The notes beneath the pieces were generated by a model, which was given only the letters and a program-made list of their open reading frames with translations, ran no database searches and was not told where the DNA came from. Shown piece by piece: positions 16,114 to 28,600 of a DNA stretch of 64,000 nucleotides. This DNA comes from Caballeronia sordidicola. Lineage in GTDB: Bacteria > Pseudomonadota > Gammaproteobacteria > Burkholderiales > Burkholderiaceae. The position numbers were made by a program, and so were the translations under genes. The stretch is taken from positions 62,001-126,000 of the forward strand of contig NZ_FCOC02000015.1 of assembly GCF_001544455.2 (NCBI RefSeq), in the 5' to 3' direction. How positions within the stretch are numbered: position 1 is the stretch's first letter; each line of letters starts with the position of its first letter.

Positions 16114-16851
16114 ATGACAATCGATCCATCCATACGCGCCGCTTTCACTCCGGGCGGACGCCTTCGTGCTTCCATCAACCTGGGCAATCCGATACTTGCA
16201 AACATGCATCCGTCGACAGGAAAGCCGTTTGGCGTATCGGTGGATCTCGCGCGGGAATTTGGCAAGCGCTTGGGCATGGAAGTCGAGTTGATCGTCTTCG
16301 ATACCGCCAGCCAGTGCGTCGATGCTCTCGCCAGCGAGCGCGCCGACTTCGGTTTTTTCGCCATCGATCCAGTGCGCGGCGCGAGCGTTGCGTTCACCGC
16401 GCCCTATGTGCTGATCGAAGGCTTCTATCTCGTGCGCGAAGCATCGCCGCTTCGGGAAAATGCCGACGTGGATCAAGCGGCAAACCGCGTGGTCGTCGGC
16501 AAAGGCAGCGCGTACGACCTGTTCCTCACACGCGAATTGAAAGCCGCACAGATCGTGCGGGCGCCGTCGTCGCAAGCGGTGGTGCGGATGTTTATCGAGC
16601 AAGGGCTGGAAGTTGCGGCCGGCGTGAAGCAGCAACTCGAAGCCGATGCCGCGCAGATCCCCGGCCTTCGTCTCTTCGATAAGCGCTTCATGGTGATACA
16701 ACAGGCAATGGGAACACCGAAAAGCCGGGGTGAAAATGCGGCGCGGTATCTGGCGGCGTTTGTCGAGGAAATGAAAGCGTCGGGGTTTGTTGCGAATGCG
16801 TTGAAGCGGCACGAAATCAACGGTGCGTCGGTGGCGCCGGCCAGCGTTTAG
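16114..16851 (+). CDS. Solute-binding-protein-like (SBP family 3) protein without signal peptide
   Basis: A 245-residue protein of the family 3 solute-binding fold: LRASINLGNP near the start, PFGVSVDLAREFGKRLG, and the hinge-region DFGFFAIDPVRGASVAFTAPY. Unlike transported relatives it shows no signal peptide from either the ATG at 16114 or the GTG at 16024, so it may be cytoplasmic or may have lost its leader. Immediately downstream lies a decayed ABC ATPase fragment, but no intact permease. It could be a stranded transporter component or a moonlighting binding protein. The start codon is uncertain. Confidence 0.7.
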   Translation: MTIDPSIRAAFTPGGRLRASINLGNPILANMHPSTGKPFGVSVDLAREFGKRLGMEVELIVFDTASQCVDALASERADFGFFAIDPVRGASVAFTAPYVLIEGFYLVREASPLRENADVDQAANRVVVGKGSAYDLFLTRELKAAQIVRAPSSQAVVRMFIEQGLEVAAGVKQQLEADAAQIPGLRLFDKRFMVIQQAMGTPKSRGENAARYLAAFVEEMKASGFVANALKRHEINGASVAPASV

Positions 16852-16880
16852 ATACAACAAGACTGTCCCACTTATAGCTC

Positions 16881-17070
16881 ATGCTTCGATTCGAAAACCT
16901 GTGCAAACGCTACGACGATTGCGTCATCTTTTAGACCCTTTCTGATATATAGCGGGCGCGGGATGCTTGGCGCTGAACGATAAAAGCGGCAGCGGCACAA
17001 CACCCTGCCCGGCCTTCTCGCTGGAACGATCGCGGCCGATCTAAGCGATGTGTGGAGAAATCGGCAAACT
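16881..17070 (+). pseudogene. Decayed ABC transporter ATPase fragment
   Basis: From 16881 the frame reads MLRFENLCKRYDDCVIF and then stops at 16934; this is the typical start of an ABC ATPase. After a frame change the sequence gives ALNDKSGSGTT, a Walker A remnant with the essential Lys replaced, and after another shift LPGLLAGTIAADLSDVW, the helix that normally follows Walker A. Three frames and at least two stops show an inactivated gene truncated soon after the P-loop. It probably once served the neighbouring solute-binding protein. Confidence 0.7.
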
Positions 17071-17295
17071 GATCGCCTGCCGGCACCCTGCTGCGACTCC
17101 CCAATACGCCAATCCCACAGTTATCTCAACTGGTGGAACCCTTCCAGGTCATTTAGGAAATATCTGATCCATTAAGCGGGAACGCGCCCATTAAAATTGC
17201 GCGCCGTTAAAAAGTATTTTCATTCTTGACGCACTGGACGACATCGTTGCTTCGATCGTTACTTCGCAATCAGAACAAATCCAAGATCCGATTAC
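17071..17295. other. Intergenic leader of the second CDI locus
   Basis: No gene is seen between the ABC ATPase remnant and cdiB. The stretch turns AT-richer after about 17155 (for example TTAAAAAGTATTTTC near 17208), which suits a promoter region, but no clear -35/-10 pair can be fixed by eye. Confidence 0.4.
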
Positions 17296-19101
17296 ATGAG
17301 TTTAAGTCGCGACGCGTGCCATACACTGTTTGCCGTCGCCGCAGGACTCGCCTTCCTAAGCGCAGCTGGGTTTAGTACCGCTCAAGTCAGGGCCCCAGGC
17401 ATCGACGCGCAACGGCGTCAGGACGAGCAGCGCCAGCAGACCGAGGAGCGGGCCAACGAGCGCCCGAGCGTACTCACTGAAGCGCCCTCGTTACCGGTAA
17501 TTGATCTGGCTTCATTGCCACAGGAAACGCCATGCTTTCCGGTGCGCGAACTGCATCTGCTGCACAACCCGTTTAGTTGGCTCGATGCACGGTTGCAGCC
17601 AGTCATCGGTGCCTGCATTGGCAAGCAAGCGATTCGCGTCATTGGCGAAGCAGCCAACAACGCGCTGATCGAGCGCGGCTATATCACCTCGCGGGTGTTG
17701 ATCCCGGAACAGAATCTGGCGACCGGCGTTCTGAACATGGACGTGGTTGCCGGACGCATCGGCGCGGTGCGCGTTGCCACATCGGATGACTGGACGAACG
17801 CGCAGGGGACGCCATCGACGTCCACCGACGCGCCCACCCTCCCCGCTTCAGCAGCTTCCACACCTAGCCCGGCCATTGGTCCCGAAATCGGCTGGTCGCG
17901 CATGGTGCTGCCCACTTATCCGGGGGCAATTTACAACCAGCGCGATGCCGACCAAGCGCTCGAATCGATACGTCGCCTGAGCGGTCAGGCCGATACCGCC
18001 TTCGATATTCAGCCCGGCAATGCCCTGGGCGAATCGGTGCTGCTTATCAAACCCGCTGCCGATCCGCTCACGAGCAAACGCTGGCACGCCACTATTGGCG
18101 CTGATAACTACGGCATCGATTCAACCGGGCGCTTCAATCTGAACGGGACTTTCACGTTCGATTCTCCGCTGCATTTATACGATCAACTCACGCTCTCAGG
18201 CAGCACGAACGCAGACTTCACGGATCACCAGAAAGCCTCGCGTTCGGGCGCGGTGAACTGGAACGTGCCGCTGGGCTACGCGTCGTTCTTCGTGAACGCA
18301 AGCACGTCGCGTTATCTGCAAACGGTGGCCGGATACATGGAGCCGCAGCAGTATCGCGGTGACAGCGCCGAAGTCAATGCGGGAATCGGGTTTGTACCCT
18401 ATCGCAGCGCTTCGGCACGCACCAGCGTCCAAGCGAAGTTATATCACCGCTTCAATCACGCTTACCTTGACGATCAAACACTCGACTATCAAGCGCGTGA
18501 CCTGATCGGCGTCGAAGCCACGCTTTCGCACCAGCAGTTCATCGGGCCAGCGGTGGTAAGCGGCGGTGCGGGCTGGCGGCAAACCTTGTTGGGTGTAACC
18601 AAACTTCCCGGCTCGGTGCTCGGCGAGCCCGGCTGGGACAGCAAGACAAAAATCCTGACCGGCAATCTGCAAGCGACGATTCCGTTCACCGTTGCAAGCC
18701 AGAGCCTGCGCTATAGCGGCCAGTTCAACTGGCAACACGCGTACACGCGGCTGATTCCAAACGACGACTTCACTATCGGCTCGCCTTACACGGTGCGTGG
18801 CTTTGACGGCCAAACCACGCTCGCTGCCGAAAGCGGATGGGTGTGGCGCAACGAACTGGGATTGAGCGTCGCGGGGCAAATGCCGTTCGTCGCGTTCGAT
18901 ACGGGGCGCGTGAGCGGACCGAATGTGGAGTATCTGCTCGGTCAGACGTTGATGGGCGCAGCGCTTGGCTTGCGCGGGCACCTTCCGGCAAGCCGGTACG
19001 CGGCAATCGATTACGAACTCACGCTCGGCTGGCCGGTAGTCAAGCCCCGTGGGTTTCCAAGCGGCCCGGCGCTGATGTTCCAGGCAAGCACGCTGTTTTA
19101 G
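17296..19101 (+). CDS. cdiB: CdiB-family two-partner secretion transporter (locus 2)
   Basis: A 601-residue outer-membrane transporter of the TpsB/ShlB class, expected to export the adjacent CdiA exoprotein. It has a signal peptide (about 1-30), a Gln/Arg/Glu-rich periplasmic linker (37-55), POTRA-like domains (about 75-260) with a low-complexity Ser/Thr/Pro insert near 175-195, and a barrel carrying PYTVRGFDGQTTLAAE near 497-512. It ends in Phe. It shares general plan but not close sequence with the transporter at 1745. It is followed by cdiA after 71 bases in the E. coli-type B-A-I order. No strong ribosome site is visible before the ATG. Confidence 0.92.
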   Translation: MSLSRDACHTLFAVAAGLAFLSAAGFSTAQVRAPGIDAQRRQDEQRQQTEERANERPSVLTEAPSLPVIDLASLPQETPCFPVRELHLLHNPFSWLDARLQPVIGACIGKQAIRVIGEAANNALIERGYITSRVLIPEQNLATGVLNMDVVAGRIGAVRVATSDDWTNAQGTPSTSTDAPTLPASAASTPSPAIGPEIGWSRMVLPTYPGAIYNQRDADQALESIRRLSGQADTAFDIQPGNALGESVLLIKPAADPLTSKRWHATIGADNYGIDSTGRFNLNGTFTFDSPLHLYDQLTLSGSTNADFTDHQKASRSGAVNWNVPLGYASFFVNASTSRYLQTVAGYMEPQQYRGDSAEVNAGIGFVPYRSASARTSVQAKLYHRFNHAYLDDQTLDYQARDLIGVEATLSHQQFIGPAVVSGGAGWRQTLLGVTKLPGSVLGEPGWDSKTKILTGNLQATIPFTVASQSLRYSGQFNWQHAYTRLIPNDDFTIGSPYTVRGFDGQTTLAAESGWVWRNELGLSVAGQMPFVAFDTGRVSGPNVEYLLGQTLMGAALGLRGHLPASRYAAIDYELTLGWPVVKPRGFPSGPALMFQASTLF

Positions 19102-21095
19102 CTTCGCGTTAGCTTGGCGCGAAACACGATAAAGCTCGATACAGAGCATCACAAAGACGAGAGAGAAAAAGAATGAATCAGGGACGTTTCCGGCTGGTAT
19201 TCAACCGTTTGCGAAGCATGATGGTGGCAGTCGCCGAATTCGCAAGCGCACATGGCAAAGCGCAGGGCGAAGCCGACGCCGCGATCAATCCGGTCGCGCC
19301 CGAAAGCGGGAACGAAGCGTCTCCCTGCTCCCTCTGGTTTGCTGCTCGTGCATGCGCGTTCGCCGCGCTGTGCGTGTTCGGTCTGCAACCGCTGCTTGTG
19401 GAACCCGCGTATGCGCAGGCAAACCTCCCGGTTACGCCCGACCGTAACGCAAGCGGTGCACATCCCGCAGTGGGCGTGGCTGGAAACGGCGTTCCCGTGG
19501 TCAATATCGTCGCACCGAATGCTGCGGGTACAAGCCATAACAAATACACGGACTACAACGTCGGCCAAAAGGGCCTGATTCTCAATAACAGCGGTCAGAA
19601 CAGCCAGACGCAAACCGCAGGCTGGGTGCAAGGCAACCCGTTCATGGGCAACCAGAGCGCGCGAACGATTGTGAACGAAGTCACCAGCGGCAATCGCTCG
19701 CAATTGCTCGGCATGACTGAAGTCGCGGGGCGTGCGGCCAATGTCATCATTGCCAATCCTGCGGGAATCTACTGCAACGGCTGCGGCTTTATTGCCGCGC
19801 CGCGCGTGACCTTGTCCACAGGCGTGCCGGTTCTCGATGCCAACGGTGCGCTCGCGCGCCTGAATGTCGCGCAAGGCGGCATTACTATTGACGGACAGGG
19901 GCTTGACACGCGTGGTGCCAGCCAAACAGACCTGATTGCGCGAGCCATGCAGATCAACGGCCAGATCTGGGCGCAGCAACTCAACGCTACTACGGGCGCG
20001 AATCAGGTGAGCTACGCCGATGGCAGCGCCACGCCCATTCCCGGAGCGCGCCCGCGTCCGGTAGTCGCCATCGACGTCTCTGCGCTGGGCGGCATGTATG
20101 GCAACAATGCGGTGCGGCTGGTGGGCACCGAGCTTGGCGTAGGCGTGAATCTCGGCGGCACGCTCAACTCGCTCACTGGCGACATTCAGGTCACAAACAA
20201 TGGCGACGTGACGATCGCGCCCAAGGGTGCACTGCTCGCGGCAAACAATGCACAGGTCAGCGCCACATCGATTACCAATGCTGGAACGGTCGCGACCGAT
20301 GGCGAGGTTGCGCTTATCGCCATGGGCGCATTGACCAATACCGGCACGGTCACCGCGCGCACGAATCTGAGCAGCACAGGCCAGAGCGTGTCAAACACGG
20401 GCACGCTGGCAGGCGGCATCGCTACCGATGGCACCGTGAACGCCAAGGGAAGCGTGAGCGCCGTTGCATCGGGCGTCGTGCAAAACAGCGGCGCGATTCA
20501 GGGCGGTGAGAATGCGTTGGTGCAAGCCGCAAGCGCCGACCTATCGAATGGCTGGATTCACGCGGGCAATGTCGCCACGCTCGCGGTTGCGGGCGACGTT
20601 CTGCACACAAACGCGACGCTGGATGCGCCCGCGCTTGACGTGCGGGTTGGCGGGACGCTTACCAATCAGCACGGCTCGATTGCGAGTCAGGCACCGTTGA
20701 ACCTGGCGGTGGGCGCAGTTGATAACCGCGACGGCGCGGTGTCCTCGCAAGGCGCGCTGAATATCGATACCGCGAGCGTGCAGAACGCGGGCGGCCAGCT
20801 TGTCGCACAGCAGGATATAGCCGTGCGTGCAGCGGCTATCGGCAACCAGGGCGGCACGATCGGATCAGTGACGGGCGCGGCGGCGGTATCGGCGAATGTG
20901 CTTGATAATTCGAGCGGCACGATCAGCGCCGCGCAGGCTTCTAGTGTCACCGCGAGCAACCTGACGATGCACCAAGGCCAGATCAGCGGCGACTCGGTCA
21001 ACGTGGCAGCAGATTCGCTCGACACGCAAGGCGGCAAGATCATCGCGGTTCACGATGTACGCGTTTCGGCTACGGCGAACCTGAATAATTCAGCG

Positions 21096-22620
21096 GGCAC
21101 GATTGGCTCGCAGCAACGCGATGCAAGCATCACCGCAGGCGGCGCTTTGGCGAATGTCGGCGGCACGATTACCAGCGCGAATAACACCACGACGCTAACA
21201 CAATCGCTCGATAATTCCAGCGGCATTATCAGCGCGAGTCGGACATTGAATGTCACGGCCAGTCGCGTGACCAACGCATCCGGCCAGATGAGCGGCGACC
21301 GGGTCAACGTCGCGGCCAATACGCTTGATACGCACGCTGGGCAGATCATCGCGGTCCATGACGTGACGGTATCGGCGAGTGGAGATCTCAACAATTCATC
21401 GGGCACCATCGGTTCACAGCAGGGCAACGCGAATGTCGCTGCGGGCGGTGCTTTGTCCAACGCAAACGGCACAATTGCCGGTGCCGCCAACACAGGCATC
21501 ACCGCCGCCGCACTCGATAACACCAGCGGCATTATCAGCGCCGCGCAAGACGCTTCGGTCCACGCGGCAAGCGTGAACAGCGAAAATGGGCAGATCGGCG
21601 GCGATACCGTCAATGTCGTCGCAAACGCGCTTGATACACGCGGCGGCAAGATCATCGCCACGCATGACGTGAATGTGCAGAGTTCCGGCGATATCGACAA
21701 TTCATCGGGCACCATCGGGTCTCAGCAGTCCGGTGCAACCATCATTGCAGGCGGTGCGCTCACCAACGTCGATGGTTTGATCACCAGCAGCGACACCACT
21801 ACGATACGGGCGCAATCGTTTGACAACACGCGGCGTGATCGGCGCATCGAAAGCGACGAGCGTCGATACCGGCAGGCTCACGAATGCCGCAGGTCAAATC
21901 ACGGGCGATACGGTGAACGTCGCGGCTACGTCACTCGACACACACGGCGGGAAGATTGTCGGCGTTCATGACGTGAACGTAACGGCCACAGGTGACGTGA
22001 ATAACGCAGCAGGCACCATCGGTTCACAGCAATCCGGTGCAACCGTCATTGCAGGCGGCGCGCTCGCCAACGTCGATGGTTTGATCACCAGCAGCGGCAA
22101 CACCACGACACGGGCGCAATCGTTTGACAACACACGCGGTGTGATCGGCGCATCGAAAGCCGCGAGCGTCGATACCGGCAGGCTCACGAATGCCGCAGGT
22201 CAAATCACTGGCGATACAGTGGCCGTGAACGCGTCCACGCTCGACACGCACGGCGGGCAGATCGTCGGCGTACATGACGTGAATGTAACTGCCACAGGTG
22301 ACGTGAATAACGCAGCGGGCACCATTGGGTCTCAACAGGGCGACGCCACGATTTCCGCTGGCGGCTCGTTGTCGAATACGAGTGGCGGACTGATCGCAAG
22401 CGCGGGTAATACCACGCTCACGGCCCGCTCGATCGATAACGCCGCAGGGGTGATCAGCGCCGCGCATGCGCTTACCCTTAATGGGCCGCTTACTTCGAAT
22501 GCCGGTGGCGAACTCAACGGCGACACCGTAGACCTGCACGTCGATGGCGTCTTGAACAATCGCGCGGGCCGCATTGTGGGTACGCGGGTCACGAATATCG
22601 ACGGTGCAAGCAGCGTCGAT
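21096..22620 (+). repeat. Tandem 306-bp (102-residue) repeats inside cdiA
   Basis: The landmark GGCAC(C/G)AT encoding GTIGSQQ recurs at 21096, 21402, 21708, 22012 and 22318, giving spacings of 306, 306, 304 and 306. Units around 21700-22310 are nearly identical in DNA. They encode FHA-type beta-helix turns of the CdiA stalk. The odd 304-bp spacing marks the frameshift. Confidence 0.85.
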
Positions 22621-25600
22621 AACACTGGCGGCACGTTGGGCACCGCGCTTGGCGACTTCTCGCTGGCCGTAAACGGAACGGTTGCAAATGCCGGGGGCAC
22701 GATTGCCAGCGGCGGCGACACCACCGTCAGCGCGCAGGATTTCGACAACACCGATGGCACGCTTGCCGCCGCGAAACAGGCGACGCTTGCGGCCAACTCG
22801 GCCACCAACACACGCGGCCTGATCAGCGCCAACGCGGTACAGGTCGATGTCGCCCAAGCGTTGAATAACGCTTCCGGCCAGATCGCTTCCGCCAGCACAA
22901 GCAAACTCGACGCCGCCAATATCGATAACACGTCTGGCCTCATCTCCGCTCAAGATACGCGAATCAAGACAGAGACACTGACCAACGATCAAGGCGCGAT
23001 CATTGCAGGCAGCACGCTTGCCCTTGATACGGCCCGCATCAGCAACCGCGCCGGCAGTCTCACCTCGGCAGGCACCGCTACGGTCAATAGTTCTGGCGAT
23101 ATCGATAACACGGCGGGCACGATTGCCGCGAATGACAGCGCAATAGTCAGCGCGAACAATCTGCAAAATGCGGGCGGCGTGGTGGGTTCGGTGACCGGCG
23201 CACTGTCAGTGAACACCACGGGCACGTTAAACAACGATGCGGGAACGCTCGCCTCTGCCGACGCCACCACGTTGAACGCGGACACGCTGACCAACCACGG
23301 CGGCACAATCAGCGGCCAGCGTGTGACGCTCACCACGCGGACCACCGATAACAGCAACGGCGCCATTGTCGGTACGGCAGGCGACGTATCGGTCGATACC
23401 AAGCAAGGCCTCACTAATGCGCAAGGCGTGATTCAGGCTGCCGATGCGTTGAGCGTGGATACGCAAGGCGCGTCGCTCGACAATCGCGGCGGCTTGATGA
23501 CGGGCACGACACAGGTCTCCGTCAACGCAGGCCAAGTCGATAACAGCGCGCAAGGTGCAATTTCGTCGGCGGATACGTTGAACGTTCATGCGGCGAATCT
23601 GGTGAACGATACCGGCAGCATGACCGCGCAGAACGCCTTGACCGTCAGCACAGACGGCGGGCTATCGAACCGGGGCGGCACGCTCGGATCGAACGGCGCG
23701 GCAACGCTCACCGCCGACAACGTGGATAACGACGCCGGGCTGATTCACGCAGGCGGCGCGCTTGACATGAACGCGCGTGTCACTTCGAACACAAACACAA
23801 ACTCGCCGGGTCAGGGCATGGAAGGCGGTACGGTTTCCATCACCACGACCGCGCTCGATAACACGCAAGGCGCGATCCGTTCCGATCAATGGACCGCCGT
23901 CAACACAGGAACCTTGGACAATTCGCAGGGCGAGATTGCATCAACCGGCGCACTCGATATTGCCGCCACGGGCGACGTGACCAACACGCAAGGCGATTTG
24001 AACGGGGGCACGCACGCCAACATCTCGGCGCTTGCCCTGACAGGCGACGGCACGATCCAATCACAGGGCGACGTGAATCTATCGTTGCAAAGCGACTTTG
24101 CCAACACAGGTTCTGTGCAGGCCGATCACGATTTGAACCTGAACACCTCAGGCGATATTGCCAATAGCGGCTCGATCACGGCGGGTAATGCACTGACCGT
24201 CTCCGGGCAGAACGTGACTAACACGTCCACGGGCGTGATCGCGGGGCAAGCCAGCACGCATGTGATCGCCGCGCAGAACGTGAACAACGACGGCCTGATC
24301 AATGGCGGCGACACGCGCATCGACGCGCAAGCCGTGACGAATACCGGGCGCATCTACGGTGATTCGATTGCCGTGGGCACAGGCACGCTCAATAACGACA
24401 TAAACGCCAAAGGCACCGCGGGCGTGATTGCCTCGCGTGGCGATATCGACTTGGGCGTGGGTACGCTCACGAACCGCGAAGGCGCATACATTCTCGCGAA
24501 CGACGATCTGCGCGTCGGCGGTGCGCTCGATGCAAGCGGCCATGCTACGGGGAGCGCCGCGCAAGTCACGAACGACTCCGCGACAATCGAGGCAGGCGGC
24601 AACCTGACAATCGATGCAGGCCGCATCGATAACCTGAATTCGCATTTCGCCACTGCCACGACCACCACCAGCACGTCGCCGCAGTATTACTACATGCAAC
24701 CGGGCTCGGACGTGCTGCTTGCCGCAGCCGACACATGGTTCTATCTCAACGAGAGCAACCACCTGCACGCCCTGATGCCGGGCACGATCAATCCGAAGGA
24801 CACGTGGCAGACGCAAACCGAATACTGGACCATGCTTCTACCCTCGACCCAGTATCCACAGGCGCGCTATGGACCACCCTTTAACTACGATGGCGACACC
24901 ACGCCCAACCGTAGTGGCGAGGACGTGCAACTTGGCAAGGGTCTTCATTCGATTCCCTACCCGGTTCAGGCAGGGGGCAAATCGTGGACCACGGTGTACC
25001 CCGTGGGCTTGGCCTACGCACCCGAGACGAGCTATCCAGTCGGCGGTGGTGACAATGCGCAGATGATCACCGCGCCCGAAACCTTCGCCTACTCGGTGGA
25101 CAATCCAATATGGTCCGTCTTTGGCGTGACCCCGCCGCCCGCCCTGCCGCCGGAGCCTGCGACCACATGCAAGCCGTCCGATGCCGCGTGTTTCGCCGCC
25201 TGGGAGACGGCACATACAGCGTATGTCGCGCAATACGTGGCGCTCAATGACGCCATCGCCGCATTCGATATCGACTTCAAATCGCGGCTGGTAAGCAACT
25301 TCGACATGCTCACCATCAACGCTCAGACGACGACCGAGGATAGCGTCACGTCGAGCGCGCCCGGCCAGATACTGGCGGGCGGCGATCTGTCGATCAATGG
25401 CAGTTTGAACAACGACAAAAGCCAGCTTGCAGCCGGTGGCGACTTTAACGGCACAGGGCCGCAGACGATCAATGCGGACGCATTGGGCGTGAAGCGGACT
25501 ATCGCGGAAGGCACCGTCATTTCGTCACAGGCCCAAGGCGGCGGGCGCAAGTGGAGCAGCGCGCAGCCGTTCAGCAAGACGCTCGATGATCAAGTGATCA

Positions 25601-28600
25601 ATCTGTCGATCCTGCCGACCACGGCGAGCGTCACGCCGGGAACCATGCGCAGCGTGCCGGTCGCAAGCGACAGCGCGACCGGCGTGGGCGGTGCGCTCAG
25701 CATTGCTTCTGGCAGCGCACAAGGCGCATCCTTGAGTGGCGTTGGCGGGGCAGCCAGCATCGATAGCGTAAACGTCGCAGCAGGCAACGCAGGCGCAATC
25801 AACGCGCCGGGCGCGGTCACGGTGAACGCACCGGGCGCGAGCGCACTCAATACGCCCGCGACCAGTACAACCGCCGCACCACCGCCAAGCGCAGGTCCCA
25901 CGGCCAACCTTGGCGGCGAAGTCATCCGCACGATCACACCGCCCTTGCAATTGCCGAACAATGCGCTGTATCGCACGCAAAGCGATCCGGGCAGTCATTA
26001 CCTGATCGAAACCGATCCGGCCTACGCGAACTTCAAGACATGGATATCGGGCGACACGATGATTCGTGCCTTGAACCAAAACCCCGATAACGTCATCAAG
26101 CGCATCGGCGACGGGTTCTATGAACAACAACTGGTCGCGCAACAAGTGCTGACGCTGACCGGGCAGCGTTTCATCGGCGACTACACCAGCAACGAAGCCG
26201 AGTACAAGGCGCTGCTGAATGGCGGCGTGCAAGCCGCGAGCGCGTTTAACCTGACGATCGGCACGGCGCTGACCGACGCACAGATGGCCGCGCTCACGAG
26301 CGATATCGTCTGGCTGGTCAAGCAAACCGTGACCCTCGCCGATGGCAGCACGCAGGACGTCCTCACCCCACAGGTGTATCTGCACGCCCACGACATGGAC
26401 GTGACGGGCACGGGTGCGCTGATATCGGGCAAGAACGTGAGTATCCAGAATAGCGGCGACGTCACGAACTCGGGCACGATTGCAAGCCGTGGCGTCACCA
26501 TTGTCAGCGGTGAGAACGTCAGCAACGTGAACGGCACGCTTGCTGGTTCAACGCTGATTGCACACGCGAACACGGACCTCACCAACCTCGCCGGCAAGAT
26601 CGTCGCGGACAATGCGTTGATCACAGCGGGACGCGATATCACCATCGGCAGCCAAAGCTGGAGCGCAAATGGGCTGAACACGACAACGAGCGGCATCGGT
26701 GCGTTGAGCACGATCAACGCGGGCAACCTCGCCATCGGCGCTGGTCACGATCTGACGATCACCGCGAGCGCCTTGAACGCGACGGGCAACCTCGCGCTCG
26801 CCGCTCTCAACGATGTGAACCTCAAGACGCTCACGGTCAGCGACAGCATTCAATCCACATGGGACAGCAAGAACCAGCGCGGTACGTCGCAAAGTGCGGA
26901 CGTAGGTGCGCAGATCGACGCGGGTGGTGACGTATCGATTGCAGCGGGGCATGACGTGAACGCGACCGCTGCAAATGTGGTTGCTGGAAACGCGCTGAAC
27001 GTGACTGCGGGCAACGATATCAACCTGAGCGCAGGCACGCAAAGCCGCAGCGTGAACGAAGATCACTATTCGGAATCCCACGGCTTTCTGTCGCGCACCA
27101 AGACCACCACGCACGACGCCAATGCATCAACCGATGCCATCGGCACGACCTTGTCGGGCGATACGGTGAATGTGGCCGCAGGTCACGATCTGACAGCGAA
27201 GGCCGCAACCATTGCGGGCACAGGTGACGTGAACCTGTCGGCAGGCAATAACATCACGGTGACTACGGCCGCTACGTCATCGCTCGATGCGCACTCGAAG
27301 GAAACGAAGAAATCGGGCTTCGGTTCGGGTGGCGGCTTGTCGTTTGGCACCAGTAGCCAGAAAGATACGAGCAACGATACGGTGGCGGGTGAACAAGGCA
27401 GTCTGATTGGCAGCACAACGGGCAGCGTGCACATGCAGGCGGGCAATACGCTGCACGTGACCGGGTCGGACGTGATTGCGGCACAGGACGTAACGGGAAT
27501 TGCGGCGAATGTGACCATCGATGGGTCGCAAACGAACCGCCATCACGACGAGACGCATGAATCGAGAACCACAGGCTTCTCGATTACGGCCAGCGCCCCG
27601 GTGATCGATGCCGCGCAGAACACGCTTCAGCAAGGAGGCGCGAGCGGCAGGAGCGAGGACAGCCGGGCGAGTGCCTTGCATGCGATGGCAGCGGCGAGCG
27701 GTGCCTATGATGCAGCAGGCGCGGCGCAGGACTTGGCTGCGGGCAATATTCCCGATGCGAAGATCGAGTTGAGTTGGGGAACATCCAGCAGTAAATCGAC
27801 CTTTAGCGAAGATCGCACGAACAATACCGGTTCGACGGTGACCGCGGGCGGCACGGCGGCGTTCGTTGCCACGGGCCAAGGTCGGAATCAAGGCAATGTC
27901 AACATCGCCGGGTCCGATGTGAACGCCAATAACGTGATTCTGAGCGCGGCCAATCAGGTCAATCTCACGAACAGCACGGATACGGACAGCACGCGCAGCA
28001 CGAACGAGTCGAAAAGCGCGGGCGTGGGGGTATCGGTCGGAACCGGGGGAGTTGGTGTCGATGCGTCGATGTCCAAAGCGCATGGGAACGCGAACTCCGA
28101 TTCGACGGCGCAAAATAATACGCACGTTAATGCGGCCAATAATGTGACCATCGTCTCGGGCGGCGACACGAACATCATTGGCGCAAACGTGAACGGGAAA
28201 AGCGTCACAGCCGATATTGGCGGGAATCTGAATATCGCGAGCGTGCAAGACACAAGCACGAGCAGCGCGCAACAGAACAGTTCGGGTGGAGGCTTCGCGA
28301 TCAGTTCAAGCGGTGCATCGGGCAGCTTCAACCACAGCGCGGGCAATGCGAGCGGTGACTATCGGAGTGTTGAAGAACAGTCGGGTATCCATGCGGGAGC
28401 GGATGGCTTTAATTTGAACGTGAAGGGCAACACGGATTTGCATGGTGCGGTAATCGCAAGCGATGCTACAGCCGATAAAAATACACTGACCACAGGCACC
28501 CTCACCTTCTCCGATATCGCGAACCATTCGAGCTACGATGCGAACAGCTTCGGCATCACGGCGGGCGGCGGAGTTGGCAGCGGCGGTAACAACTACGCGA

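Noticed and set aside
21820..21971. Independent start for the second cdiA frame (TTG near 21820)
   Set aside because: It falls inside a repeat unit, has no ribosome site or signal peptide, and the 304-bp spacing explains the frame change better.
22024..23166. Minus-strand ORF of 380 codons within cdiA
   Set aside because: Open because the cdiA repeats are compositionally regular; repetitive translation with no family.
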